The translations under genes were made by a program, and so were the position numbers. This document shows positions 14,811 to 20,461 of a stretch of 34,223 bases of DNA, piece after piece. The notes beneath the pieces were generated by a model. It saw only the letters and a list, made by a program, of their open reading frames with translations. It was not told the DNA's origin and did not search any database. Each line of letters starts with the position of its first letter. Position 1 is the first letter of the stretch. This DNA comes from Acidobacteriota bacterium (GTDB taxonomy: Bacteria; Acidobacteriota; Blastocatellia; RBC074): positions 1 to 34,223 of the forward strand of contig JAFDVL010000035.1 in the NCBI GenBank assembly GCA_018268995.1. Direction: 5' to 3'.

Positions 14811-14876
14811 AAAGATATTCCTACCTTTGCAATCTCCGCTCCCAGCTAGCTCACGATACTTATTAGTGATTTACTT

Positions 14877-14895
14877 GGGAGCGGGAATCGCTCCC
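14877..14895. repeat. GGGAGC-type hairpin
   Basis: GGGAGCG (14877-14883) pairs with CGCTCCC (14889-14895) around GGAAT. The same GGGAGC word forms hairpins at 15650-15667 and 16907-16926. It lies between the small ORF at 14904-15089 and tRNA-Lys(UUU); there is no T tract, so a processing or REP-like role is more likely than termination. Confidence 0.7.
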
Positions 14896-14903
14896 ACTCA
14901 GAA

Positions 14904-15089
14904 CTACAAATGTTGATGATCTCGATTGCCCGCGACAGGTTTTCCAGCGGCTATATCGTGAATCAACGTTCCCCAAAATTTAGGCTTGAAAGTATTTTGC
15001 TTAGTTACAAAAGCGCGCACGTGTTCGCCACATCGCATAAATCTGCGTTGCAAACTAACTTCCGTGTTGTATCTGTTCTGTAACGTCAT
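14904..15089 (-). CDS. Small basic hypothetical protein in the tRNA array
   Basis: This 61-residue ORF starts MTLQNRYNTEVSLQRRFMRC and ends KPVAGNRDHQHL; it is rich in Arg, Lys, His and Asn and has no recognised family. A purine-rich AAAGGTAG precedes the ATG. Upstream, AGTGCTTGACG and TATAAG occur in order, the same words that form the promoter at 17171-17199, but here only 11 nt apart. It precedes a GGGAGC hairpin and the tRNA-Lys(UUU) block. The coding claim rests on start context and position only. Confidence 0.4.
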   Translation of the reverse strand: MTLQNRYNTEVSLQRRFMRCGEHVRAFVTKQNTFKPKFWGTLIHDIAAGKPVAGNRDHQHL

Positions 15090-15395
15090 ACTCTACCTTT
15101 TTACCTTATAATCCATTTGCCCGTCAAGCACTATTTTTAAGATATTTGTTTTATTTTCAAGCACTTAGAAAGAAGCCCGGCGACACTTTCCCGTTACCGC
15201 CAAATTGCGTTTTTCCCACTTCTTATCGCTCTATTTCGTACTCTTTCCGACTACTATCAAAGTCTCTTTTAATCCTCTGGCTTACTTATTCTGGAGCGGA
15301 AACTATTTGTTCGTTTTTTGTCCTTTGCCTCCGACGAAACGTACAAACAAATAGCTTCTGCTTCAGAGCCGATGCAAGTAAGAATACTTGCAAAC
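15090..15395 (-). other. AT-rich non-coding spacer within the tRNA array
   Basis: I see no supported gene in these 306 nt. Contents in the minus direction: a perfect 8-bp hairpin with a 4-nt loop (15373-15392) just after the initiator-like tRNA; an inverted repeat CTATTTGTT/AACAAATAG (15303-15354); then two AAGTGCTTGA/AGTGCTTGACG words ahead of the small ORF, resembling duplicated promoter sequence. Confidence 0.5.
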
Positions 15396-15468
15396 TGGTT
15401 GCGGGCCTGGGTAATGCTCCCAACTGGCGGAGGGTTATGAGGCCTCACCGGTCGCTTGACCGCCCGCG
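15396..15468 (-). tRNA. Initiator-like tRNA (CAU), degenerate
   Basis: Acceptor CGCGGGC/GCCCGCA carries the C1-A72 mismatch that marks bacterial initiator tRNA, with A73 and encoded CCA. The anticodon loop is CTCATAA (CAU) on stem GAGGC/CCCTC, with two G-C pairs and a C31-C39 mismatch where initiators have three G-C pairs. The T arm TTGGG/CCCAG is intact but its loop is AGCATTA, without TTC. The D region folds at best as a short GGTC/GACC hairpin. It may be a relic or an unusual working molecule. Confidence 0.5.
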
Positions 15469-15475
15469 ATAACTT

Positions 15476-15550
15476 TGGCAAGAGCGCAAGGATTTGAACC
15501 CTGAAATTCGACTCTGGAGGACGACGTGTTGCCAGTTACACCACACTCTC
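15476..15550 (-). tRNA. tRNA-Trp (CCA)
   Basis: Acceptor GAGAGTG/CGCTCTT, D stem GTGT/ACAC, anticodon stem TCGTC/GTCGA (U30-U40 mismatch) with loop CTCCAGA (CCA). G73, as expected for tryptophan, and CCA encoded. Confidence 0.9.
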
Positions 15551-15558
15551 GCATAAAG

Positions 15559-15634
15559 TGCCGAAGGAGAGATTTGAACTCTCAAGAAAAGCGCGTTTTA
15601 AGTGCGCCGTGTCTACCAGTTGCACCACTTCGGC
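15559..15634 (-). tRNA. tRNA-Leu (UAA) with short variable loop
   Basis: Acceptor GCCGAAG/CTTCGGC and D arm GTG...CAC with GGTAGAC match leucine tRNAs. Anticodon stem GCGCA/CGCGC (A31-C39) with loop CTTAAAA (UAA). The variable loop is only 7 nt (TTTTCTT) where bacterial tRNA-Leu normally has a stem of 10 or more. A73; CCA not encoded. Confidence 0.88.
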
Positions 15635-15649
15635 TTAGATTTTCAAATT

Positions 15650-15667
15650 CGCTCCCCACTGGGAGCG
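15650..15667. repeat. GGGAGC-type hairpin
   Basis: CGCTCCC pairs with GGGAGCG around CACT between tRNA-Cys and tRNA-Leu(UAA). Same word family as 14877-14895 and 16907-16926. Confidence 0.7.
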
Positions 15668-15681
15668 CGACTGAAATGTAG

Positions 15682-15754
15682 AGGCCGCTACAGGAATCGA
15701 ACCTGTGTAAATGGATTTGCAATCCACTGCCTGTATCCACTCGGCCAAGCGACC
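15682..15754 (-). tRNA. tRNA-Cys (GCA)
   Basis: Acceptor GGTCGCT/AGCGGCC, anticodon stem GTGGA/TCCAT with loop TTGCAAA (GCA). U73, the cysteine discriminator. CCA not encoded. Confidence 0.93.
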
Positions 15755-15760
15755 TGAAAA

Positions 15761-15826
15761 GTGAACAGTTAATAGGAAATAGTTAACAGATTATTGTGCT
15801 GTTCACTGTTCCCTATCGCCTGTTAA
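15761..15826. repeat. Iterated-word quasi-palindrome in a tRNA spacer
   Basis: GTGAACAGTTAATAGG-type words on the left pair with the complement of GTTAACAGGCGATAGGGAAC on the right. The repeat fills nearly the whole spacer between tRNA-Gly(GCC) and tRNA-Cys. Confidence 0.65.
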
Positions 15827-15833
15827 CTGCATT

Positions 15834-15911
15834 TGGTGTGGATGATGGGACTCGAACCCACAGCCTCGAACCTGGCAAGCTCGCGTTCTAGGCCAATTGA
15901 ACTACATCCAC
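15834..15911 (-). tRNA. tRNA-Gly (GCC)
   Basis: Acceptor GTGGATG/CATCCAC, anticodon stem CGAGC/GTTCG with loop TTGCCAG (GCC). A73 rather than the usual U73 of glycine tRNAs. CCA encoded. Confidence 0.9.
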
Positions 15912-15917
15912 AAACTT

Positions 15918-15994
15918 TGGTACGGCTGGAAGGACTTGAACCTTCAAAAACTGGTGTCTGAGACCAGTGCGTCTGCCAATTGCGCCACAGCCGC
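15918..15994 (-). tRNA. tRNA-Leu (CAG) with short variable loop
   Basis: Acceptor GCGGCTG/CAGCCGT, leucine-like D arm (TGGCG...GGCAGACGC), anticodon stem CTGGT/ACCAG with loop CTCAGAC (CAG). The variable loop is 5 nt (TTTTT). A73 and CCA encoded. Confidence 0.9.
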
Positions 15995-15999
15995 ATAAG

Positions 16000-16073
16000 T
16001 ACAGGAGGAGAGATTCGAACTCTCATAAACTGATGTTTGAGATCAGCGCGTCTGCCAGTTGCGCCACTCCTGC
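16000..16073 (-). tRNA. tRNA-Leu (CAA) with short variable loop
   Basis: Acceptor GCAGGAG/CTCCTGT, leucine-like D arm, anticodon stem CTGAT/ATCAG with loop CTCAAAC (CAA). The variable loop is 5 nt (TTTAT). A73; CCA not encoded. Confidence 0.9.
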
Positions 16074-16081
16074 AAAAACTT

Positions 16082-16158
16082 TGGTGCGGATGAGAGGATT
16101 CGAACCTCCAAAAACAAGCTTCTCGGACTTGCGCGTATGCCTGTTCCGCCACATCCGC
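16082..16158 (-). tRNA. tRNA-Leu (GAG) with short variable loop and C33
   Basis: Acceptor GCGGATG/CATCCGC, leucine-like D arm, anticodon stem CAAGT/GCTTG with loop CCGAGAA (GAG). Position 33, almost invariably U, is C. The variable loop is 5 nt (TTTTT). A73 and CCA encoded. Confidence 0.88.
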
Positions 16159-16165
16159 ATTCCTC

Positions 16166-16266
16166 CCTGGGTACGCACGCGTCTTGCGTGCTAGCTCCTA
16201 CATGACGATATTCTGCGGCGACAGTGCTCACCGTTCAGATCCAGCACGCAAGATGCGGCGTCCCCA
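16166..16266. repeat. REP-like inverted repeat in a tRNA spacer
   Basis: GTACGCACGCGTCTTGCGTGC on the left is matched inversely by GCACGCAAGATGCGGCGTCC on the right, 50 nt apart. This resembles the GTACGACAGGC repeats at 10424 and 25735 in layout. It lies between tRNA-Arg(CCG) and tRNA-Leu(GAG). Confidence 0.7.
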
Positions 16267-16277
16267 GAGGTATTTGA

Positions 16278-16354
16278 TGCATCGGGCAGGACTCGAACCT
16301 GCGACCTTCGGCTTCGGAAACCGATATTCTGAATTCCATCTGAACTACCGATGC
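16278..16354 (-). tRNA. tRNA-Arg (CCG)
   Basis: Acceptor GCATCGG/CCGATGC, anticodon stem TCGGT/GCCGA with loop TTCCGAA (CCG). A73; the 3' end continues TCA, so CCA is not encoded. Confidence 0.92.
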
Positions 16355-16418
16355 ATACTTTATTAAATTTACAAAGAACTTAGCCTTACTTACTTAAAAT
16401 AGACACACGAATACTAAG

Positions 16419-16501
16419 CGGAGAGTCAGAGGCTTGAACTCTGAAGAGTATAAACTCGGTAACTTTCGAAGCTACTGCCTTACCAATTAGGCTAACTCTC
16501 C
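16419..16501 (-). tRNA. tRNA-Ser (CGA)
   Basis: Acceptor GGAGAGT/ACTCTCC, anticodon stem GTAGC/GTTAC with loop TTCGAAA (CGA). A class II variable arm with a GAGT/ACTC stem is present. G73, the serine discriminator; CCA not encoded. Confidence 0.92.
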
Positions 16502-16512
16502 GTACTTTAATT

Positions 16513-16600
16513 TGGCGGAAGTGATAGGACTCGAACCTATATGAGCTATTAACTCCTGGCTTAGCAGACCAGTGCAATCAACCAATTCTGCCACACTTCC
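16513..16600 (-). tRNA. tRNA-Ser (GCU)
   Basis: Acceptor GGAAGTG/CACTTCC, anticodon stem CTGGT/GCCAG with loop CTGCTAA (GCU). Class II variable arm with GAGT/GCTC stem. G73 and CCA encoded. Confidence 0.92.
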
Positions 16601-16634
16601 AAGTTACTTTATGCTGATGTGTCTCCTTCAGGTT

Positions 16635-16723
16635 TGGCAGAGGGTGGGGGATTCGAACCCACATACCTTCTGACGGTTTGCCAGTTTTCAAGACTGGTGG
16701 CTTGCCAATTAGCCTAACCCTCT
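16635..16723 (-). tRNA. tRNA-Ser (UGA)
   Basis: Acceptor AGAGGGT/ACCCTCT, anticodon stem CCAGT/ACTGG with loop CTTGAAA (UGA). Long variable arm with ACC/GGT stem; one T-stem mismatch (50-64). G73 and CCA encoded. Confidence 0.92.
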
Positions 16724-16734
16724 GCAATTACATT

Positions 16735-16820
16735 TGGTGCCAGTGGCAGGGATCGAACCTGCTTGCCGCAGAGACACCGGGTTTACAAGCCGGCCTCAAG
16801 TCCATTATGAGTTCACTGGC
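16735..16820 (-). tRNA. tRNA-Tyr (GUA)
   Basis: Acceptor GCCAGTG/CACTGGC, D stem CTCA/TGAG, anticodon stem CCGGC/CCCGG (C31-C39) with loop TTGTAAA (GUA). Class II variable arm of 14 nt. A73 and CCA encoded. First tRNA of the array in transcription order. Confidence 0.92.
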
Positions 16821-16906
16821 AAAACAACAAACCCGCATCACCGGGGGGTACCGGGAGCGGGTCTGCTCTTAAACCTAAATCCTTGTATTGCTTATCTTTT
16901 GGATTT

Positions 16907-16926
16907 GGGAGCGGGAACCCGCTCCC
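16907..16926. repeat. GGGAGC-type hairpin upstream of tRNA-Tyr
   Basis: GGGAGCGGG (16907-16915) is perfectly complementary to CCCGCTCCC (16918-16926) with 2 nt between. It stands between the small ORF at 16933-17124 and tRNA-Tyr. No U tract follows on the minus strand, so read-through into the array is expected. Confidence 0.75.
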
Positions 16927-16932
16927 GCTGAT

Positions 16933-17124
16933 CTAACAATGCTCAAATAGGCGATAATCACTTACCAGTTGTTCGGATGTGACTCTACCCTTCGGCATAA
17001 TGGCTGATGGATTGGGCGTTGCCCCAAAACAGACCACGCCATTGAGCCGCCACTCGAACGAATGGAGCGCGCCTGTTGCGCCGCTACTCAATGTCTGTTT
17101 AGTTGTTTTGGTTATGCCCTTCAT
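16933..17124 (-). CDS. Small hypothetical protein heading the tRNA array
   Basis: This 63-residue ORF starts MKGITKTTKQTLSSG and ends VSDYRLFEHC; it has no recognised domain. AGGA lies 4 nt before the ATG, and a well-formed sigma70-like promoter lies at 17171-17199, giving a leader of about 40 nt. It is followed by the hairpin at 16907-16926 and then tRNA-Tyr on the same strand, so it could be the first cistron of the array transcript. The coding claim rests on promoter, ribosome site and position. Confidence 0.45.
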   Translation of the reverse strand: MKGITKTTKQTLSSGATGALHSFEWRLNGVVCFGATPNPSAIMPKGRVTSEQLVSDYRLFEHC

Positions 17125-17170
17125 GGTTTCCTAAAATGGTTTATAGTTTCAGTTAATAAAGCGAAATGTA

Positions 17171-17199
17171 CTTATACTCTTGTTGCGAAAAGTCGTCAA
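17171..17199 (-). promoter_or_regulatory. Sigma70-like promoter at the upstream end of the tRNA array
   Basis: On the minus strand, TTGACG (17199-17194) and TATAAG (17176-17171) are separated by 17 nt, close to the sigma70 consensus, in an AT-rich stretch. It points at the small ORF at 17124 and the tRNA array beyond. The -35 is embedded in AGTGCTTGACG, which recurs at 15129-15139. Confidence 0.7.
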
Positions 17200-17263
17200 G
17201 CACTTTTTTATCGAATCATAAAAAATATTTACTATACGCCTTACTTTCTGCTGCACTATCAAG

Positions 17264-18034
17264 TTACTTTGAGAGTGGAATCGTCACTTTACTTAGAGTT
17301 GAAGAGATACTTTTATTGTGATCACTCACTAATACTTCATAATTCTTTCCAGTATTCGTATTGAACTCAAATGAACTAAGGTTCAGCTCTTTCCTATCGT
17401 TCGTATGTATTCCGGTGCGTAAGTGCTGCACAACTTTTCCATCGCTAATGAGCAGTGCGCTGTAGCGGGATTCGGGTGAAAAGAGGCCATCAAAACTGAT
17501 CCAGGTATCGGAATAGACTTTCTTGAAACCGCGCAAAAAAGGCGTTGTGGTGGGTCTGTCTGATTCTTCGTAACAAACACTGGAGCTGAGCGTTGACACG
17601 CGTTCTTTAGAATATGCACGGAAAACATCAACATTCACAGTCAAACAACCACGCGGCGCGCCTTCGCCAAAATGATAGGTATCATCGAGCAATTGGGTTT
17701 GATACTGCTCCATATTCAAAATGATCGAACCACGTTCGCGCCGCCGGGTCACCATTTCATCTACTTCATTTTCTGTCTCGGTCTTTTTGCCATCTGCATC
17801 TTCCTTGACTTCGATTTTCTTGACCTTAATTGTGTAGCTGTAACTCACCTGAAGCGAGAATGATTCGGGGATAGATTCCAAAGCAATCACCTCAACTTTC
17901 AGGGGTTCACCTGATTTGAAAATGCTGCCATTGGTTTTGATCGCCAGATTTCCATCCTGCCATTGGGCCTGTGCAGAAATAGAAAGTATCAGAAGAAACG
18001 AGAGAGCAAGAACTGCGGCGAGAAAAGACTTCAT
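17264..18034 (-). CDS. Secreted protein of unknown function
   Basis: This 256-residue protein has a signal peptide (MKSFLAAVLALSFLLILSISAQA). The body is predicted beta-rich. It opens with a segment like those of periplasmic Ig-like adhesion or chaperone domains (LAIKTNGSIFKSGEPLKVEV), then has a charged segment (KKIEVKEDADGKKTETENEV), and ends with further strands. Two Cys residues (GCLTVNV, SSVCYEE) could form a disulphide. AAGGAG lies 6-7 nt before the ATG. It lies downstream of the siroheme synthase gene on the same strand and may share its transcript. No family assigned. Confidence 0.7.
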   Translation of the reverse strand: MKSFLAAVLALSFLLILSISAQAQWQDGNLAIKTNGSIFKSGEPLKVEVIALESIPESFSLQVSYSYTIKVKKIEVKEDADGKKTETENEVDEMVTRRRERGSIILNMEQYQTQLLDDTYHFGEGAPRGCLTVNVDVFRAYSKERVSTLSSSVCYEESDRPTTTPFLRGFKKVYSDTWISFDGLFSPESRYSALLISDGKVVQHLRTGIHTNDRKELNLSSFEFNTNTGKNYEVLVSDHNKSISSTLSKVTIPLSK

Positions 18035-18085
18035 AGGCTTCTCCTTATTGGTTGAGAGATGAAAAGGGGAGATTGGAGAGTAACA

Positions 18086-18751
18086 CTATGCGGCGTGATT
18101 GTCAGTAGCCGAAGCAAGCAGATACTCGCGTAATTGTTGCTGTGCAAGAGCGCGGGCATCCGATTCTCTTCCCTGCCGGATTAAATCAAGAGCTTCAGAA
18201 TCTGCAAAGGAACGCAGAAAATCACGGCGTCCCTCAAAGGTAGGAATGATCGTTCGCACTTGCGCGCGCAATTCTGCGGCGATTTCCAACAGAATTTCAT
18301 ACTCTGGGCCAATCAACTCGCTGATTTCGCGTTTGACACGCTGTGCAACAGTCGGGCTTTTGCCACTGGAAGAAATGCTGATTTGCAGGTCGCCACGCAT
18401 AACGAGGGATGGCGTAATGAAGTTGCAAAGTGCAGGCTGATCTACAACATTACAAAGCATTCTGCGGTTAGCGGCGGCGTGTGCAACAAACTCATTGACT
18501 GCGGGTTGATTCGTGGCACAGATAACCAAAACTTTATCGGTCAAATCATCATCCTTGAATTCGCCTTGTCGAAAGGTAATGACACTTGAACGAACAAGCT
18601 GCGTTAGGTTTTCTGTGATAGACAAACTGACAACGTGAACCTGTGCGGCGGCTTCGACAAGCTGTAGGATCTTGCCTTCGGCAATGACGCCGCCGCCCAC
18701 CACCAAGACAGGACGCCCTTTCAGGTCAAGACAGATCGGATAGTAACGCAT
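18086..18751 (-). CDS. Precorrin-2 dehydrogenase / sirohydrochlorin ferrochelatase (siroheme synthase)
   Basis: This 221-residue protein corresponds to the stand-alone Met8p/SirC/CysG-N type. It has an N-terminal Rossmann domain with GGG at 19-21 (PVLVVGGGVIAEGKI), VLVICATNQPAVNEFV for NAD binding, the NVVDQPALCNFITPS motif, and the SSSGKSPTVAQRVKREI motif of the dimerisation part. It oxidises precorrin-2 to sirohydrochlorin and may insert Fe2+ to give siroheme, used by sulfite and nitrite reductases. The ATG is 5 nt after the haemoglobin stop, so the two are one operon. The usual Lys/Arg after GGGxVA is replaced by EGK. Confidence 0.88.
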   Translation of the reverse strand: MRYYPICLDLKGRPVLVVGGGVIAEGKILQLVEAAAQVHVVSLSITENLTQLVRSSVITFRQGEFKDDDLTDKVLVICATNQPAVNEFVAHAAANRRMLCNVVDQPALCNFITPSLVMRGDLQISISSSGKSPTVAQRVKREISELIGPEYEILLEIAAELRAQVRTIIPTFEGRRDFLRSFADSEALDLIRQGRESDARALAQQQLREYLLASATDNHAA

Positions 18752-18756
18752 TTGTC

Positions 18757-19140
18757 TTAGCCTTCTTTGTTGCGCATGAAATCAGCCAAACCGTTGAGCT
18801 TTTCCATCAGAAAATCGCGCCATTTCTGCTCGACGTCCAATTCATTGACGGATTGTTGCATGCACATCAACCACTGATCGCGCTCAGATTCACCAATCGG
18901 AAAGGGCGTATGGCGTGCGCGCAACCGGGGATGCCCAAACTTCTCCACAAATAACGGCGGGCCACCCAGCCAACCGCTCATAAACATAAATAACTTTTCG
19001 CGGGAACTGACCAGGCTTTCAGGATGGAGCGCGCGAAGCCCTTTGGCTTCGGGCAAGGTGTCCATCAAATCATAAAAACGATCCACTAATTTACGGACAG
19101 ACTGTTCGCCGCCGATAGCTTCATAAGGAATAACTTGCAT
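18757..19140 (-). CDS. Group II truncated haemoglobin
   Basis: This 127-residue protein is a group II (trHbO-like) truncated globin. Visible hallmarks are YEAIGG at the start of helix A/B, B10 Tyr (Y23 in RFYDLM), CD1 Phe in KLFMFMSGWLGGP, the proximal F8 His H77 in HPRLRARHTPF, and the G8 Trp W90. Such globins bind O2 and react with NO or peroxide. The gene is followed after 5 nt by siroheme synthase, linking it to nitrite/sulfite or NO metabolism by inference. No Shine-Dalgarno sequence is obvious upstream; a quasi-palindrome fills the upstream gap. Confidence 0.9.
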   Translation of the reverse strand: MQVIPYEAIGGEQSVRKLVDRFYDLMDTLPEAKGLRALHPESLVSSREKLFMFMSGWLGGPPLFVEKFGHPRLRARHTPFPIGESERDQWLMCMQQSVNELDVEQKWRDFLMEKLNGLADFMRNKEG

Positions 19141-19148
19141 AGCGATGA

Positions 19149-19275
19149 AAAACCACGAAGAACACGGAGAACCCGAAGAAAGTTGTTCTAATTAACTGGC
19201 TTAATGATGGCTGTAAACGTTAGCAGCCTGATCAATTTTACCTTTCTCCGTCTACTTCGTTTACTCCGTGGTTCA
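19149..19275. repeat. Iterated-word quasi-palindrome (CCACGAAG/CACGGAG type)
   Basis: AACCACGAAGAACACGGAG-type words at the left are answered by the complement of CCACGGAGTAAACGAAGTAG at the right, about 60 nt apart. This CCACGGAG word style is one I have seen widely in intergenic DNA of environmental bacteria. It shows that the hairpin class in the tRNA array is also used elsewhere in this genome. Confidence 0.6.
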
Positions 19276-19291
19276 ATCTCTTACCCTCTCA

Positions 19292-20275
19292 TTAAACTTT
19301 CGCATTGAGCGCCCGATTGACACGCTCAATGGCTTCATCAATTTCTTGTGTGCTGGCAAAGCCAATGACGATGGCATCAACATAACCGCAGGTCATCGCG
19401 TGGTGAATTGCTTTTTCGCGGTCGGCGGGGTCTTTGAAATCGCCTTCGCCAATGATTTTCATGCCGATAATGCCGCGCCCTTTGTCGTGCATGGCTTTGA
19501 TTTCCTTCATCGCTAATTCCGGCTTACCTTGCGGTGCATGAACGTTCTTGTCATCACCGTCCACTTTGCGGCCTTGCGGATTAATGCGTGCCAGTTGCAA
19601 TTGAATCCAGTCGTGAGTTGTCGCGGTTCTAAGCGCGGCCAAACCGTGACACGACATGCCTTTGAGCTTCAGCCAGCCTTTGTGCTGCGCTTCGTCAAAA
19701 GCGTCCATCATGATTTTGCACTCTTCGGGCCAATCGTGCTTGGTCGTGCAATGAATCAGCACGCTGTCAAAATAATCCGTGCCGACTTCTTTGCGGAAAC
19801 GATCCAAATGTTTCATCGGGTTCAGGCGCGTGTCGTCTTCGATCCAGCGCATTTTGGTTTGGATGTACAGTTTTTCGCGCGGCAAACCTTTGATGGCGGC
19901 GTTCACCATATCGTGCATTTTGTATTGATCGGCGGTATCAATGTAGCGGATGCCATGATCGTAGGCATAATGCACCAGGCGATTGAATCCTTCCTGCCCC
20001 AACTCACGCTGCACTCTTCCATTCACCGTTCCAGTGCCAAGTCCCATCCGCGTGATTTTGACGTTTGATTTGCCAAGTCGGACTAAGTCGCTATGGCTTC
20101 GTTTGCCTTGTACAGCGGCTTCGACAGCTTCGATAGGATTATGGATAGGATTATTTTCAGCAGCACAGCCCAGCGTCAAAAGCGACGGCGTGAAGGCAGC
20201 GGCTCCAGCTAGTTCCGCAGACTTGCGAATAAAGCGGCGACGCGTTAGTTGCTCATGATTCTCGTGTTGGCTCAC
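19292..20275 (-). CDS. Tat-exported aldo/keto reductase
   Basis: This 327-residue protein starts at a GTG supported by AAGGAGG 6-7 nt upstream; a longer reading to 20302 is less likely. The N-terminus has a twin-arginine motif ([14 protein letters not shown]), then a hydrophobic stretch ending in LTLGC, a possible lipobox. The TIM-barrel aldo/keto reductase domain follows, with catalytic Asp/Tyr in [11 protein letters not shown], Lys in IQTKMR and His in VLIHCTT. The C-terminal [15 protein letters not shown] is typical for binding NADPH. Such enzymes reduce carbonyls; Tat export implies folding with cofactor before transport. It has its own Shine-Dalgarno and probably its own promoter. Confidence 0.88.
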   Translation of the reverse strand: MSQHENHEQLTRRRFIRKSAELAGAAAFTPSLLTLGCAAENNPIHNPIEAVEAAVQGKRSHSDLVRLGKSNVKITRMGLGTGTVNGRVQRELGQEGFNRLVHYAYDHGIRYIDTADQYKMHDMVNAAIKGLPREKLYIQTKMRWIEDDTRLNPMKHLDRFRKEVGTDYFDSVLIHCTTKHDWPEECKIMMDAFDEAQHKGWLKLKGMSCHGLAALRTATTHDWIQLQLARINPQGRKVDGDDKNVHAPQGKPELAMKEIKAMHDKGRGIIGMKIIGEGDFKDPADREKAIHHAMTCGYVDAIVIGFASTQEIDEAIERVNRALNAKV

Positions 20276-20391
20276 GGCGATCCTCCTTGTGAAAACAGAC
20301 AAACCTTTTGAGATGACTCATCCTGACGCGAATTTCGTTCGTAGCGATTTACGCCGCGTTTGGCGCAGTATGAATATGCCGCATTTGAGAT

Positions 20392-20433
20392 AAAAAAGTC
20401 TAGGAAAGTCAGGTTCCCCAAGACTTCCTAGAC
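20392..20433 (-). terminator. Intrinsic terminator after the coiled-coil gene
   Basis: On the minus strand GTCTAGGAAGT pairs with ACTTTCCTAGAC around a 13-nt loop and is followed by six T residues. It lies 29 nt after the stop of the 20462 gene. Confidence 0.85.
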
Positions 20434-20461
20434 TTATCTGGATTGCTCAAAATAGGCGCGT

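Noticed and set aside
15146..15481. Plus ORF of 108 codons (15146-15472) and minus ORF of 70 codons (15269-15481)
   Set aside because: Both overlap the initiator-like tRNA, lack ribosome sites and have no protein-like composition.
10501..16820. CRISPR array suggested by regular spacing of similar elements
   Set aside because: The units are individual tRNA genes with different sequences; there are no identical repeats and no cas genes.
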